DNA of 17,579 nt from assembly GCA_050729115.1 (NCBI GenBank), contig JBOHKK010000097.1, positions 1 through 17,579 of the forward strand, read 5' to 3'. Position numbers and translations under genes: made by a program. The stretch is from JBKPNX01 sp050729115 (GTDB lineage: Bacteria; Pseudomonadota; Alphaproteobacteria; Geminicoccales; Geminicoccaceae). Below, piece after piece: positions 6,757 through 14,987 of the stretch; position 1 is the stretch's first letter, and each line of letters begins with the position of its first letter. Under the pieces are notes generated by a model. It saw only the letters and a program-made list of their open reading frames with translations, searched no databases and had not been told where the DNA came from.

Positions 6757-7743
6757 ATGTCCAAGCGTCGGATCGCTGCCGCTTCTGCCGTCGCCCTCGG
6801 CGTCGGGTTCCTGGCCGTCACGACCACAAGCGCCCAGGAGGTGCAGTTCACCTTCGCGACCACGAACGGCGTGGAGGATCTCAGCTCGCAGGCCATGCTG
6901 CGCTTCGAGGAGATGCTCGAGGAGCGCTCGGATGGCGAGATCCAGATGGAGTTCATCTCGGGCGGCGCGCTCGGCGGCGACCAGGAGCTCCTGCAGCAGC
7001 TCGCGACCAACGAGATCCAGATGCACATTGCCGGGCCGGTCATCGTGCATCGGCTCCTGCCGCAATACCAGTGCCTCGAGGCCGAATACGTCTACGAGGA
7101 CGAGGAGCACGGCATGCGGGTGTGGACCGGCGAGCTCGGCGCGGAGGTGTCGAACGCGCTCAAGGAGCAGTATGGCATCGAAATCGCCGCGGTCGGCGCG
7201 CGCGGCGCCCGCCACGTCACCTCAAACACGCCGATTCGCGACCCGTCCGACCTCGAAGGCGTCAAGATCCGGGTGACCAATCCGCTGCGCACCGAGGTCT
7301 TCGCCGCGTACGGCGCCCTGCCGGGACCGCTCTCGATCTCGGAGCTCTACGGCGCATTGCGGCAGGGCGTCTTCGATGCCCAGGAAAATCCGATCTCGAC
7401 CATCTACGGCAACAAGTTCTACGAGGTGCAGGGCTTCATCAACCTGACCGGTCACGTCCAGAGCTACAACGTCATCACCGCGAACAGCGCCTTCCTCGAG
7501 AGCATGACGGCGGAGCAACGCGCGATCTTCGACCAGGCGCTCGCGGACGCCACCCTTTCGCTGAACCAGGCCGTGGCGGAGGAGACCGAGGTGCTCCTGC
7601 AGAAGATGCAGACGGAAGAGGTCGAGGTCGTCGAGCCGGATGTCGCCGCGTTCCGCGAGGTCGCCCTGCCGATCGTGCGCGCCTTCGCCGAGGAGAACTG
7701 CAAGCCCGGCCTGCTCGATGCGATCCGCAGCTCTGCCGAGTGA
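6757..7743 (+). CDS. dctP: TRAP transporter solute-binding protein, DctP type
   Basis: The periplasmic receptor of a tripartite ATP-independent transporter. It binds a carboxylate substrate and hands it to the DctQM membrane pair. I choose ATG 6757 (328 residues) over ATG 6727 because GGGAGG (6746-6751) sits 5 nt upstream and because it opens a proper signal peptide: MSKRR, a hydrophobic core AAASAVALGVGFLAV, and cleavage near TTTSAQ. The body carries the DctP signature: DLEGVKIRVTNPLR, where the conserved Arg salt-bridges the ligand carboxylate, then GALPGPLSISELYGALRQGV and FDAQENPISTIYGNKFYEVQ. It leads a tightly packed rightward operon. The substrate is likely a small organic acid; DctP phylogeny rather than motif reading would narrow it. 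Confidence 0.93.
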   Translation: MSKRRIAAASAVALGVGFLAVTTTSAQEVQFTFATTNGVEDLSSQAMLRFEEMLEERSDGEIQMEFISGGALGGDQELLQQLATNEIQMHIAGPVIVHRLLPQYQCLEAEYVYEDEEHGMRVWTGELGAEVSNALKEQYGIEIAAVGARGARHVTSNTPIRDPSDLEGVKIRVTNPLRTEVFAAYGALPGPLSISELYGALRQGVFDAQENPISTIYGNKFYEVQGFINLTGHVQSYNVITANSAFLESMTAEQRAIFDQALADATLSLNQAVAEETEVLLQKMQTEEVEVVEPDVAAFREVALPIVRAFAEENCKPGLLDAIRSSAE

Positions 7744-7797
7744 GCGAGGGGCTGCGGCCACCATACCGGCGCGACCCACGATTTTGGGGATGCCCCG

Positions 7798-8325
7798 ATG
7801 TCCGAAGGTATCGGGCGTACCAGGCAGCGCGCCGACGACTGGCTGAGGCTGGTCGACGGCATCGCCGAGGCGGCGGCGCTCGCGCTCTTCGTCGGGATGA
7901 TGCTGGCGACGCTCCTCCAGGTCCTCGCCCGCTATTTTCTGTACGTCTCGCTGCCCTGGACCGAGGAGCTCGCCAGGACCCTGTTCGTCGCCTCGATGAC
8001 CGTCGGCATCGCGCTCGCCGTCCGCCGGCGCGAGCACATCGTGGTCGACTTCGTCTTCGTCAAGCTGCCGCCGGGCGCCAAGGCGCTGGCAAGCCTCCTG
8101 TTCGATGCCGCCATCCTCCTGTTCCTGGCGGTCTGGCTCTGGGGCGCGCTGCTCCTGATCGAGCTCAACGCCAATGCCACCTACGTCACGCTGCCCTGGC
8201 TTCGGGTCGCCCACATCTACGGGATCGAGGCCGCGGCGATCGGGTTGATGATGGTCTTCGTGCTGGCCGATGCGGTCCGCCAATACCGCAGTCATCGCGT
8301 CCGCCGTACCGGACGCCCGCGATGA
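7798..8325 (+). CDS. dctQ: TRAP transporter small permease, DctQ type
   Basis: The small membrane subunit of the TRAP carrier, 175 residues with four predicted transmembrane helices (about residues 23-47, 58-76, 96-122 and 141-161). The LLQVLARYF and LPWTEELARTLFVA segments between helices one and two, and RRREHIVVDFV after helix two, are typical of DctQ. It follows dctP by 54 bp and its TGA overlaps the dctM ATG in an ATGA junction (8322-8325). The C-terminus is very basic (RSHRVRRTGRPR), as expected on the cytoplasmic side. Confidence 0.92.
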   Translation: MSEGIGRTRQRADDWLRLVDGIAEAAALALFVGMMLATLLQVLARYFLYVSLPWTEELARTLFVASMTVGIALAVRRREHIVVDFVFVKLPPGAKALASLLFDAAILLFLAVWLWGALLLIELNANATYVTLPWLRVAHIYGIEAAAIGLMMVFVLADAVRQYRSHRVRRTGRPR

Positions 8326-9632
8326 TCGTCGCCGGCGTCGCGCTCGCTTTGGTGATCGGCCTCATCGTCGTCGGCATGCCGGTGGGGTTTGCCGCCGGGC
8401 TGGGCGCGTTCGTCGGCGCCGGGCTCCTGTTCGGCGACCTGTTCGATCCACGGGTCGCGACCATGCTGGCGCGCACCGCGATCAGCAAGATGGACGGCTT
8501 TTTGCTGCTCGCGATCCCGTTTTTCCTGCTCGCCGGGCGGCTGATGAACACGGGCGGCATCACCCATCGGCTGTTCGGCTTCGTCGCCGTGCTCGTCAGG
8601 CCGCTGCGCGGCGGGCTCGGCCACGCTAACGTGCTGGCCAGCATGCTGTTCGCCGGCATGTCGGGCTCGGCGACCGCGGACGCGGTCGGGCTCGGCCAGA
8701 TCGAGATGCGCGCCATGCACGCGCAGGGCTACGAGCGGGGCTTCAGCGCCGGGGTCACCGCGGCGTCCTCGCTGATCGGGCCGATCCTGCCGCCGAGCAT
8801 CGTGCTGGTCGCCTATGCGGTGCAGGCGCAGGTCTCGGTCGCGGCCCTGTTCTTCGCCGCCGTCGTGCCCGGCGTCCTCATGGCGGCGGTGTTCATGGCC
8901 TATGTCGCCTTCCGGGCGCACCGCGACGGCATGCAGAAGGGCACGCGCGCGAGCCTCGCCGAGATCTGGGCGGCGTTCCGTCCGGCGGTTCTGTCGTTGC
9001 TGACACCTCTGATCATCATGCTCGGCATCTATGCCGGCATCTTCACCCCGACCGAAGCCGCGGCCGTCGCGGCCTTCTATGCGCTCGTGCTGGCGGTCTT
9101 CGTCTATCGCGAGGTCGGCTGGCGGCGGCTGATCGAGGAGGTGCGCGGGACCTTCATCGACACCGCCGTGATCATGCTGATCATCGCCTTCACCTCGGCG
9201 CTCGGCGTGGTGCTGATCCGCAGCGGCCTGCCCAGCGAGCTTGCCGAGTTCCTCGCCGGCCTGACCTCGAGCCCGACCGTGCTGCTCCTCCTGCTCATGG
9301 TGCTGTGGCTCGGCGTCGGCTGCTTCATGGCCCAGACCCCGGCGGTCCTGATCCTGACGCCGATCCTGATGCCGATCGTCCAGGAGTTCGGCATCAACGA
9401 GATCCATTTCGGGATCGTCATGGCGCTCGCGCTCACGCTGGGGCTGCTGACCCCGCCGGTCGGCATGGTGCTCTATGCGCTGATCCGCGTGACCGGGCTC
9501 GGCTTCGACCAGTTGGTGCGGGTCTCCTTTCCTTACGTGATCCTGTTGGTCCTCTTGACCGTCGTCCTGATCGCGTTGCCCGAGCTCACGCTGTTCCTGC
9601 CGCGGCTGCTCGGCTTCAGCGGGACGGGGTAG
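8322..9632 (+). CDS. dctM: TRAP transporter large permease, DctM type
   Basis: The large membrane subunit, which forms the sodium-coupled transport path. At 436 residues it has the usual length and about eleven to twelve hydrophobic segments. Motifs include LLAIPFFLLAGRLMNTGGIT, MLFAGMSGSATADAVGLG with the conserved small-residue hairpin, LIGPILPPSIVLVAYA, GIFTPTEAAAVAAFYAL, and LILTPILMPIVQEFGI before GLLTPPVGMVLY near the end. The start is the ATG of the ATGA overlap with dctQ, so translation is probably coupled. The same frame stays open upstream through dctP and dctQ, which I treat as a GC-driven artefact and not an extension. It is followed after 50 bp by the dehydrogenase. Confidence 0.94.
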   Translation: MIVAGVALALVIGLIVVGMPVGFAAGLGAFVGAGLLFGDLFDPRVATMLARTAISKMDGFLLLAIPFFLLAGRLMNTGGITHRLFGFVAVLVRPLRGGLGHANVLASMLFAGMSGSATADAVGLGQIEMRAMHAQGYERGFSAGVTAASSLIGPILPPSIVLVAYAVQAQVSVAALFFAAVVPGVLMAAVFMAYVAFRAHRDGMQKGTRASLAEIWAAFRPAVLSLLTPLIIMLGIYAGIFTPTEAAAVAAFYALVLAVFVYREVGWRRLIEEVRGTFIDTAVIMLIIAFTSALGVVLIRSGLPSELAEFLAGLTSSPTVLLLLLMVLWLGVGCFMAQTPAVLILTPILMPIVQEFGINEIHFGIVMALALTLGLLTPPVGMVLYALIRVTGLGFDQLVRVSFPYVILLVLLTVVLIALPELTLFLPRLLGFSGTG

Positions 9633-9682
9633 GTGGTCGCATTGCCGACGGCGGCGCTCACGCTCCGGCATGAGGAGGTCCG

Positions 9683-10762
9683 ATGAAGCTTCTGGTGCTG
9701 CCCGGCGATGGTATCGGGCCGGAGATTACGGATGCCACGCTCACGGTGCTGCGCGGCATCGAGGCGCGGCTGCGGCTCGGGCTCGAGTTCGAGCTCGCCG
9801 AGATCGGCTTCGCCGCGCTCGAGAAGTTCGGCACGACCCTGCCGGACGACGTGCTCGGGCGGGCGCGGCGCGCCGACGGGGTTCTGCTCGGGCCGATCTC
9901 GCACCTCGACTACCCGCCGCGCGATCAAGGCGGCGTCAACGTCTCGGCGGCGTTCCGGGTCAAGCTCGACCTGTTCGCCAACCTCCGCCCGGCGCGCACC
10001 TGGAGCGGGGTGCCGCATCGCGGCACCGAGATGGATCTCGTGATCGTGCGCGAATGCACCGAAGGGTTCTATCCGGATCGCAACATGGTCGCCGGGACCG
10101 GGGAATTCATGCCGACCGAGGACCTGGCGCTGTCGGTGCGCAAGATCACCGCGCGCGCCTGCCGCCGCATCGCGGAGGTGGCGTTCGCGCTGGCGGCCAA
10201 GCGCCGGCGCAAGGTCACGGCGGTGCACAAGGCCAATAACTTCATCCTCACCGACGGCCTGTTCCTGCGCGAGGTGCGCGAGGTCGCGCGCGCTTTCCCC
10301 GACGTCGAGCTGGAGGAGGTCATCGTCGACGCGATGGCGGCGCTGCTGGTGCGGGATGCCGCCCGCTTCGACGTCATCGTCTCGACCAACTTCTACTCTG
10401 ACATTCTCTCGGACCTTGCCTCCGAGCTGTCGGGCAGCCTCGGGCTGGCCGGCTCGATCAATGCCGGCGAGAGCCTGGTGGCGGCGCAGGCGCAGCACGG
10501 CTCGGCGCCCGACATCGCGGGTCGGGACCAGGCCAATCCCACCTCGCTCGTGCTCTCCGCGGCGATGATGCTCGACTGGCTCGGCGAGCACCGCGGGATC
10601 GAGCCCGCGCGCGCGGCGGCGCGGGCGATCGAGCGCGCCGTCGAACGGGTCCTCTCGAACGACGCCACCCGCACCGCGGATCTCGGCGGCTCCCTGGGCA
10701 CGCGTGCGTTTGCCGCCGAGCTATGCCGGGCTCTCGAGCTGACGATCCTGGACGGGGATTGA
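9683..10762 (+). CDS. Isocitrate/isopropylmalate-family beta-decarboxylating dehydrogenase
   Basis: A 359-residue NAD(P)-dependent 2-hydroxyacid oxidative decarboxylase. It opens MKLLVLPGDGIGPEI. It has substrate arginines in FRVKLDLFANLRPAR (92 and 102) and in IVRECTEGFY (123, with Tyr130). The catalytic Lys183 lies in VHKANNF. Metal-binding aspartates are in IVDAMAALLV (216) and YSDILSDLASELSG (240, 244), and the cofactor segment is HGSAPDIAGRDQANP. The CTEGFY loop resembles homoisocitrate, isocitrate and tartrate/D-malate dehydrogenases more than leucine-pathway LeuB, and no leuCD genes are near, so a catabolic role is likely. A strong AGGAGGT (9673-9679) precedes the ATG. It lies between the TRAP genes and a lactonase-like hydrolase. 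Confidence 0.88.
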   Translation: MKLLVLPGDGIGPEITDATLTVLRGIEARLRLGLEFELAEIGFAALEKFGTTLPDDVLGRARRADGVLLGPISHLDYPPRDQGGVNVSAAFRVKLDLFANLRPARTWSGVPHRGTEMDLVIVRECTEGFYPDRNMVAGTGEFMPTEDLALSVRKITARACRRIAEVAFALAAKRRRKVTAVHKANNFILTDGLFLREVREVARAFPDVELEEVIVDAMAALLVRDAARFDVIVSTNFYSDILSDLASELSGSLGLAGSINAGESLVAAQAQHGSAPDIAGRDQANPTSLVLSAAMMLDWLGEHRGIEPARAAARAIERAVERVLSNDATRTADLGGSLGTRAFAAELCRALELTILDGD

Positions 10763-10768
10763 GCGCGC

Positions 10769-11680
10769 GTGCCGGCGGACCGGGTCGCGGCCTCCGACGG
10801 CCGCACCGCCGCGTCGCGCCTGCCGGTCCCGGCCGGCGCCTGGGACTGTCACGTCCACGTATTCGGCCCGGCATCCGCCTATCCGTTTGCCGCGGCCAGG
10901 GCCTACACCCCGCCCGACGCCCTGCCGGGCGAGCTCGAGCGGATGATGAGCGCGCTCGGCATCGCGCGCTTCGTGCTGGTGCAGCCGAGCCCCTACGGCT
11001 GCGACAATCGGCGGTTGCTGGATGCGCTTGGCACGTTCGGCGAGCGCGCCCGCGGGGTGGTCGTCCTGCCGTCGGGTACGCCCGATCTCGAGCTGCTGCG
11101 GGAATGGCATGCGCAGGGCGTCCGCGGCATCCGGATCAACCGCGCGAGCGGCGGCGCTCTCGGCCCGGAGCGGCGCGCCGAAGGCTTCGCATCCGCCGTC
11201 CGCGCCGCGGCGGAGCTCGGCTGGCACATCGAGCTGCACGTCGGCGGCGCCGCGCTCGCCCTGCTCGCGCCCCTGGTCGAGCATTTCCCGGTAGCGGTCG
11301 TCCTCGATCACTTCGGCAGGGTTCGTGCCGGCACGCGGCACGAGCGGGACGACCTGGATCGGCTGCAACGGCTGTTGGATGGCGGGCGCACGTGGATCAA
11401 GCTGTCGGCGCCGTATCGGCTCGTCGACCAGGGCGCCAGTTGGGCTGATATCGGACGGATCGCGCGCGCTCTCATCAGAGCCAATCCGGCGCGGCTCGTG
11501 TGGGGGTCGGACTGGCCGCACACGGCGCCCCACGCCGGCGCGGCGAAGCCTGACAACGGGACTTTGCCGTTCCGCAACATCGATCCCGCGGCTCAACTCG
11601 GTTTGCTGCACGAACTCGTGTCCGACGCGCGGACCCGGAGCGTCATCCTGCGCGACAATCCCGAAGTGATCTACGAGTGA
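10769..11680 (+). CDS. Amidohydrolase-2 family protein, LigI-like lactonase
   Basis: A 303-residue TIM-barrel hydrolase of the amidohydrolase-2 group that includes 2-pyrone-4,6-dicarboxylate lactonase (LigI), 4-sulfomuconolactonase and sugar-lactone isomerases. It shows the metal motif WDCHVHVFGP (His28, His30), VLVQPSPYGCDNRRLL, GIRINRASGG, the ELHVGG and VVLDHFGR strand-end histidines, and LVWGSDWPHT with the catalytic Asp. The start is GTG 10769, six bases past the dehydrogenase stop, with GGGG upstream inside that gene, so it is the last gene of the operon. It presumably opens a lactone or isomerises a cyclic acid made from the imported compound. Exact substrate unknown. Confidence 0.87.
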   Translation: MPADRVAASDGRTAASRLPVPAGAWDCHVHVFGPASAYPFAAARAYTPPDALPGELERMMSALGIARFVLVQPSPYGCDNRRLLDALGTFGERARGVVVLPSGTPDLELLREWHAQGVRGIRINRASGGALGPERRAEGFASAVRAAAELGWHIELHVGGAALALLAPLVEHFPVAVVLDHFGRVRAGTRHERDDLDRLQRLLDGGRTWIKLSAPYRLVDQGASWADIGRIARALIRANPARLVWGSDWPHTAPHAGAAKPDNGTLPFRNIDPAAQLGLLHELVSDARTRSVILRDNPEVIYE

Positions 11681-11809
11681 ACCGGCAAATCCAGCGGCCG
11701 TGCGCCGTCGTGCAGCCGGCCGAGACTTGGCGGTGGTCGAGCTGAATCATCGCTTGGTCGAGATGGTCGGGCGCCCTTCTGCGGCGCGCGCCGCTCTGTA
11801 TCCGGCGAG

Positions 11810-12372
11810 ACGCGATCGAGCCCGGGCGTACTGCCGACGGACAGCGAGGTCCTGGGCATCCTTGACGAGGACAAAGAACAAGATGCTCGAGGAGGCGATC
11901 AACGTCATCCTGGAGATCTGGCAGCGGGATCCGCCTTACGAGATCGATCTTCCGGGCAACCGGTACAAGGTCTCGACCGCCCAGCACAGCCAGCTGGAGC
12001 TCGGGGTCGGTTACCTGGGGAAGCCTCTTCAGAAGCCTCATCCCGAGATCGTCGCGACCGTGGTCGCCCCCTTCTCCAAAGGCGTGATCGCGATGGGTCG
12101 GCGCGACTTCCATCCGTTGTCCGCCAACTTCCTCCTGTCGCGCTGGCTGCCGAGCCACTGGCAGAACTACACCGAGGGCAAGCTTCAGGCGGGGTTGACG
12201 CCGGACCGGGCGCCATGGCGGATCGCGTACCGTCTTCGTCGCCGACGACGACAAGACCGCTGCTCGTTACGCTCGCTACGACGAGGCCAGCCCCTACCGC
12301 TTCTATTACCGGCAACTGTTCCGGAAGCTGATCCGAAAGTTGTCGCGGGCGCGGCATCACGTTGTGATCTGA
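11810..12372 (+). pseudogene. Decayed LLM-class flavin-dependent monooxygenase
   Basis: Remains of a luciferase-like monooxygenase, C-terminal two thirds only, spread over three frames. The first piece reads GVLPTDSEVLGILDEDK, ending at about 11875. One extra base near 11876 moves the frame, and the next piece reads NKMLEEAINVILEIW and continues through PPYEIDLPGNRYKV, PFSKGVIAMGRRDFHPLSA and NYTEGKLQAGLTPD to WRIA at about 12227. A second shift near 12228 (one base gained or two lost) leads to TVFVADDDKTAARYARYDEA and SPYRFYYRQLFRKL, ending at TGA 12370-12372. The N-terminal barrel strands are missing; 11681-11809 gives no clear match. It belongs to a different LLM subgroup from the intact gene at 2055-3038. 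Confidence 0.75.
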
Positions 12373-12644
12373 CGCACCACCTCATTCTCCAGCCCGCCGC
12401 GAGGTAAGTCGTCGAGTGACGGACGTGGCCATTCAGGAACCGGCCCGAGTCCGGTAGTGGCCAACCTTTGATCTCGGGTGCGGCGCCCATTCGAGCGGGT
12501 GCGCCGTCAGGGATTTCTTCAAACGCCACAGTCCTGAAGGGACATGAGCTTTCGTCCATCATCTCGACGGCAAACCAGGTGGGCTCGTCGGCTGCGACGT
12601 TCTCGGTCGAACTCTATAGAGGTCTGCGAGCGATTAACTCGAGG

Positions 12645-12670
12645 TAGTCGACGAGGGGACGTCGACTACA
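12645..12670. repeat. Perfect 10-bp-stem inverted repeat
   Basis: GTAGTCGACG (12645-12654) and CGTCGACTAC (12661-12670) are exact reverse complements around the loop AGGGGA. No T-run follows on either strand, so a simple terminator is unlikely. It could be a protein-binding palindrome or an RNA hairpin. Confidence 0.8.
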
Positions 12671-12968
12671 GCGGTGCCGACGCTCTGCACGCCACTGTCG
12701 TGATTGCCGCCTTCCTTGCGGTGCCGAAAGAAGGGCAGGCCGCCACGCTTGTACCGCGACAGCAAGGTGCGCGCGGCTCGCAGCGGCCGGCGACGGAGGT
12801 GGCGTGGGGTTGCGGGCCTCCGTGTGTCGCCTCCGCTCGGCTCCTGCACTGCTGCTCGAGCGCGAACGCGATGATTGATCGGCCGCCCCCGCGAGGAGCC
12901 GAGGACCACAAGCACCGGCCCGCATCGGTAGCGGAGCCAGGAATCCGACGCCCCGAGGTCTACGAGGT

Positions 12969-13137
12969 GCCGAGCAAGGCTGATGCTCGGCGCGGTCCCC
13001 CGGACAATCTGATACCGGGCTCACAAAGTTCGAACCTTGGTTCGCCCGGCATCATCCTTCTTTTCGGGCGCGCGGCCGACCCACCAACCCCGCGCGCGAT
13101 ACCGATCCCGAAGGTCAGGACTTTGTGGGATCGGTAT
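12969..13137. repeat. Cluster of five consecutive inverted repeats
   Basis: Within 170 bp there are five consecutive perfect stems. They are 8 bp at 12969-12976/12984-12991, 5 bp at 12999-13003/13015-13019, 6 bp at 13031-13036/13039-13044, 8 bp at 13068-13075/13090-13097, and 11 bp (ATACCGATCCC with GGGATCGGTAT) at 13099-13109/13127-13137. In addition, CACAAAG (13022-13028) is complementary to CTTTGTG (13121-13127), which lies mostly in the loop of the last stem. More broadly 13009-13032 and 13117-13140 are imperfect inverted copies (18 of 24). It may be a structured RNA or the relic of a small inverted-repeat element. Confidence 0.6.
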
Positions 13138-13256
13138 GAGAGGATGACGCGGACCATCCTGATGGCCCACGGGGCATTCGCGCAGGCGCCAAGACCCCGG
13201 GCCTCGAGTTGACAGCGCCCGGGCCTACATTCGGCTCAGCCGGGCTTTGATCTGGA

Positions 13257-14894
13257 TCAACCGGGCGCCGTATCGTTGCCACGGATCCGCTTGGACCGGC
13301 TCCCACTTGCTGCGATGACGACCGCTTCGTTTGCCTCGAGCTCGATACGGTCGGTGACAAGGTGCCCCACGCGTGTCGGCTGCGAGGAGATTTCGATGCG
13401 CCCCGCCAGGTCTGCCCCGAACCGGACGGCTCTGGGCGCGGACGTCAAGTTGAGGGCGACGACGAAGCGTCGGGCGCGCCATGTCCGGGCGTACGCCAGG
13501 ACATCGCCCTCGACCGCGACCGGCGCCCAATCCCCCAGGGAAAGGGCAGGCTCCCGCCGGCGCAGGGCCAGAAGCTCACGCGTCAAGGTGAGCATCGAGC
13601 TCGGGTCGTGCCGCTGCGCCTCGACGCTCTGCGCCGACCGGCCTTCGCCGAGCGGCAGCCAGGGCTCCCCCTCGGTGAACCCGCAATCGGCCGTGCCGTC
13701 CCAGGGCATCGGCGTGCGTTGCGGGTCTCTGCCCTGGTCGGTGCCGGGCATGTTGATGCCGAAGGGGTCGCGCATTCGCTCCGGCGGAATCGGGACGTTC
13801 TCGAGACCCAGCTCGTCGCCATTGTAGAGCGTGGGCGTGCCGCGCAGGGTCAGGAGCAGAACCATGGCAACGCGCGCCTGCGCCGGGCCGACGCGACTGG
13901 CAATGCGCATCTGATCATGATTGCCGAGCACCCAGCTCGGCCAGCCACCTGGCGGCAGCACCGCCTCGTAGGACTGGATCAGCCGCATGATCGCGGCCGG
14001 TTGCCACGGCGCCCACATCAGATTGAAGTTGAACGGCAGATGCACGGCGCCGAGATCGGCGCCGTAGTAGGCGACCAGGCGCTCGACCGGCAGATAGATC
14101 TCGCCGATCAGCAGGCGGTCGCCCGGGTACTCTTCAAGGACGCGCCGCATGTCGCCGGCGACCTCGAGCACCTCGGGCTGATCGGCGCTGTAGAGCGCCC
14201 GCACCCGGCGGAAATCCGGCTGGCCCGGGCGATAGTCGGGATTGAGCGGATCGTCGCGAAACCGGTCGTCCTTGATCATGTGCCACAACACGTCCACCCG
14301 GAAGCCGTCGACGCCGCGCGCCAGCCAGAAGCGGAGCACGTCGTACATCGCCTGACGCACCGCCGAATTACGCCAGTTCAGGTCGGGCTGCTGGGCGAGG
14401 AAGGCGTGGTAGTAGTACTGGCCGGTCGCGTCGTCGAACGCCCAGGCGCTGCCGCCCGCCTGGCTCACCCAGTTGTTGGGCGGCCCGCCGTCCGGCGCCG
14501 CGTCCCGCCAGATGTACCAGTCGCGCCGCGGGTTGTCGTGCGACGCGCGCGCCTCCTGGAACCACGGATGCTGATCCGAGGTGTGGTTGGGCACGAAGTC
14601 GAGAACGATGCGGATGCCGCGCTCGTGCAACGCCGACACCAAGCGGTCGAAGTCGGCGATCGTCCCGAACAGCGCATCGATCCCGACGTAGTCGGCGACG
14701 TCGTAGCCGAAATCGACCATCGGCGAGGGGTAGATCGGGCAGATCCAGACGGCATCGACCCCGAGCCACGACAGGTAGTCGAGGCGCTGGAGAATGCCCG
14801 CGAGGTCGCCGACACCATCCCCATCGCTGTCCTGGAACGAGCGCGGATAGATCTGATAGATGACCGCTTTCTGCCACCAGGGTGGGTTGCTCAT
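13257..14894 (-). CDS. GH13 alpha-glucosidase
   Basis: A 545-residue family-13 glycoside hydrolase, cytoplasmic since no signal peptide is visible. It opens with WWQKAVIYQIYPRSFQDSDG and a calcium-site loop DSDGDGVGDLAG (22-33). All four GH13 regions are present: DFVPNH (99-104), GFRVDVLWHM with nucleophile Asp201, GEIYLP with acid/base Glu265, and VLGNHDQMR with Asp327. The length, the PPWWQKAVIYQIYPRSF start and the region II sequence fit alpha-1,4-glucosidases of the oligo-1,6-glucosidase/AglA group. It would cleave glucose from maltose, sucrose-like or short alpha-glucosides. GGAG lies 6 nt before the ATG. It is downstream of the TPR gene by 93 bp but shares no obvious function with it; no sugar transporter is in view. 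Confidence 0.93.
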   Translation of the reverse strand: MSNPPWWQKAVIYQIYPRSFQDSDGDGVGDLAGILQRLDYLSWLGVDAVWICPIYPSPMVDFGYDVADYVGIDALFGTIADFDRLVSALHERGIRIVLDFVPNHTSDQHPWFQEARASHDNPRRDWYIWRDAAPDGGPPNNWVSQAGGSAWAFDDATGQYYYHAFLAQQPDLNWRNSAVRQAMYDVLRFWLARGVDGFRVDVLWHMIKDDRFRDDPLNPDYRPGQPDFRRVRALYSADQPEVLEVAGDMRRVLEEYPGDRLLIGEIYLPVERLVAYYGADLGAVHLPFNFNLMWAPWQPAAIMRLIQSYEAVLPPGGWPSWVLGNHDQMRIASRVGPAQARVAMVLLLTLRGTPTLYNGDELGLENVPIPPERMRDPFGINMPGTDQGRDPQRTPMPWDGTADCGFTEGEPWLPLGEGRSAQSVEAQRHDPSSMLTLTRELLALRRREPALSLGDWAPVAVEGDVLAYARTWRARRFVVALNLTSAPRAVRFGADLAGRIEISSQPTRVGHLVTDRIELEANEAVVIAASGSRSKRIRGNDTAPG

Positions 14895-14987
14895 CGCCTG
14901 CTCCGGACTTTGACCTTTGGGGTGTGAGCGCCTGGCGCGGACTCGTTCGCCTCGTTGGCGCGCCCCGCCTGGAACCGGGCCGGCTCC

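Larger units (their letters stand above)
12373..13256. other. Gene-poor stretch with clustered inverted repeats
   Basis: About 880 bp without a recognisable gene. The open frames here, the longest being 222 codons from 12544, have weak codon bias, no sensible start site and no recognisable motif. The stretch is less GC-biased in third positions than its neighbours. It contains the inverted repeats listed separately (12645-12670 and the group at 12969-13137). I checked for a tRNA around the GGTTCGAAC at 13028-13036 (minus strand) and could not fold a cloverleaf. Confidence 0.5.

Noticed and set aside
6603..8321. Continuous open frame upstream of and in frame with dctM, suggesting a ~1000-residue protein
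   Set aside because: It runs in a wrong frame through dctP and dctQ, whose own translations are clear family members. The Arg/Ala/Gly-rich translation is a product of high GC. dctM starts at the ATGA overlap.
9683..10762. Assignment of the dehydrogenase as LeuB (leucine synthesis)
   Set aside because: The CTEGFY loop and the TRAP/hydrolase operon do not fit leucine synthesis, and no leuCD is nearby.
13009..13060. tRNA-like T-loop GGTTCGAAC on the minus strand near 13030
   Set aside because: The flanking stem has a mismatch, and no acceptor, D-arm or anticodon arm could be found at the right distances on either strand.
12544..13212. 222-codon plus-strand frame in the gene-poor stretch
   Set aside because: No ribosome site, no recognisable motif, poor codon bias, and it runs through several perfect inverted repeats.
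13362..14927. 521-codon plus-strand open frame opposite the alpha-glucosidase
   Set aside because: It is antisense to a gene with all four GH13 regions; the translation has no motif and reflects the GC-rich complement.
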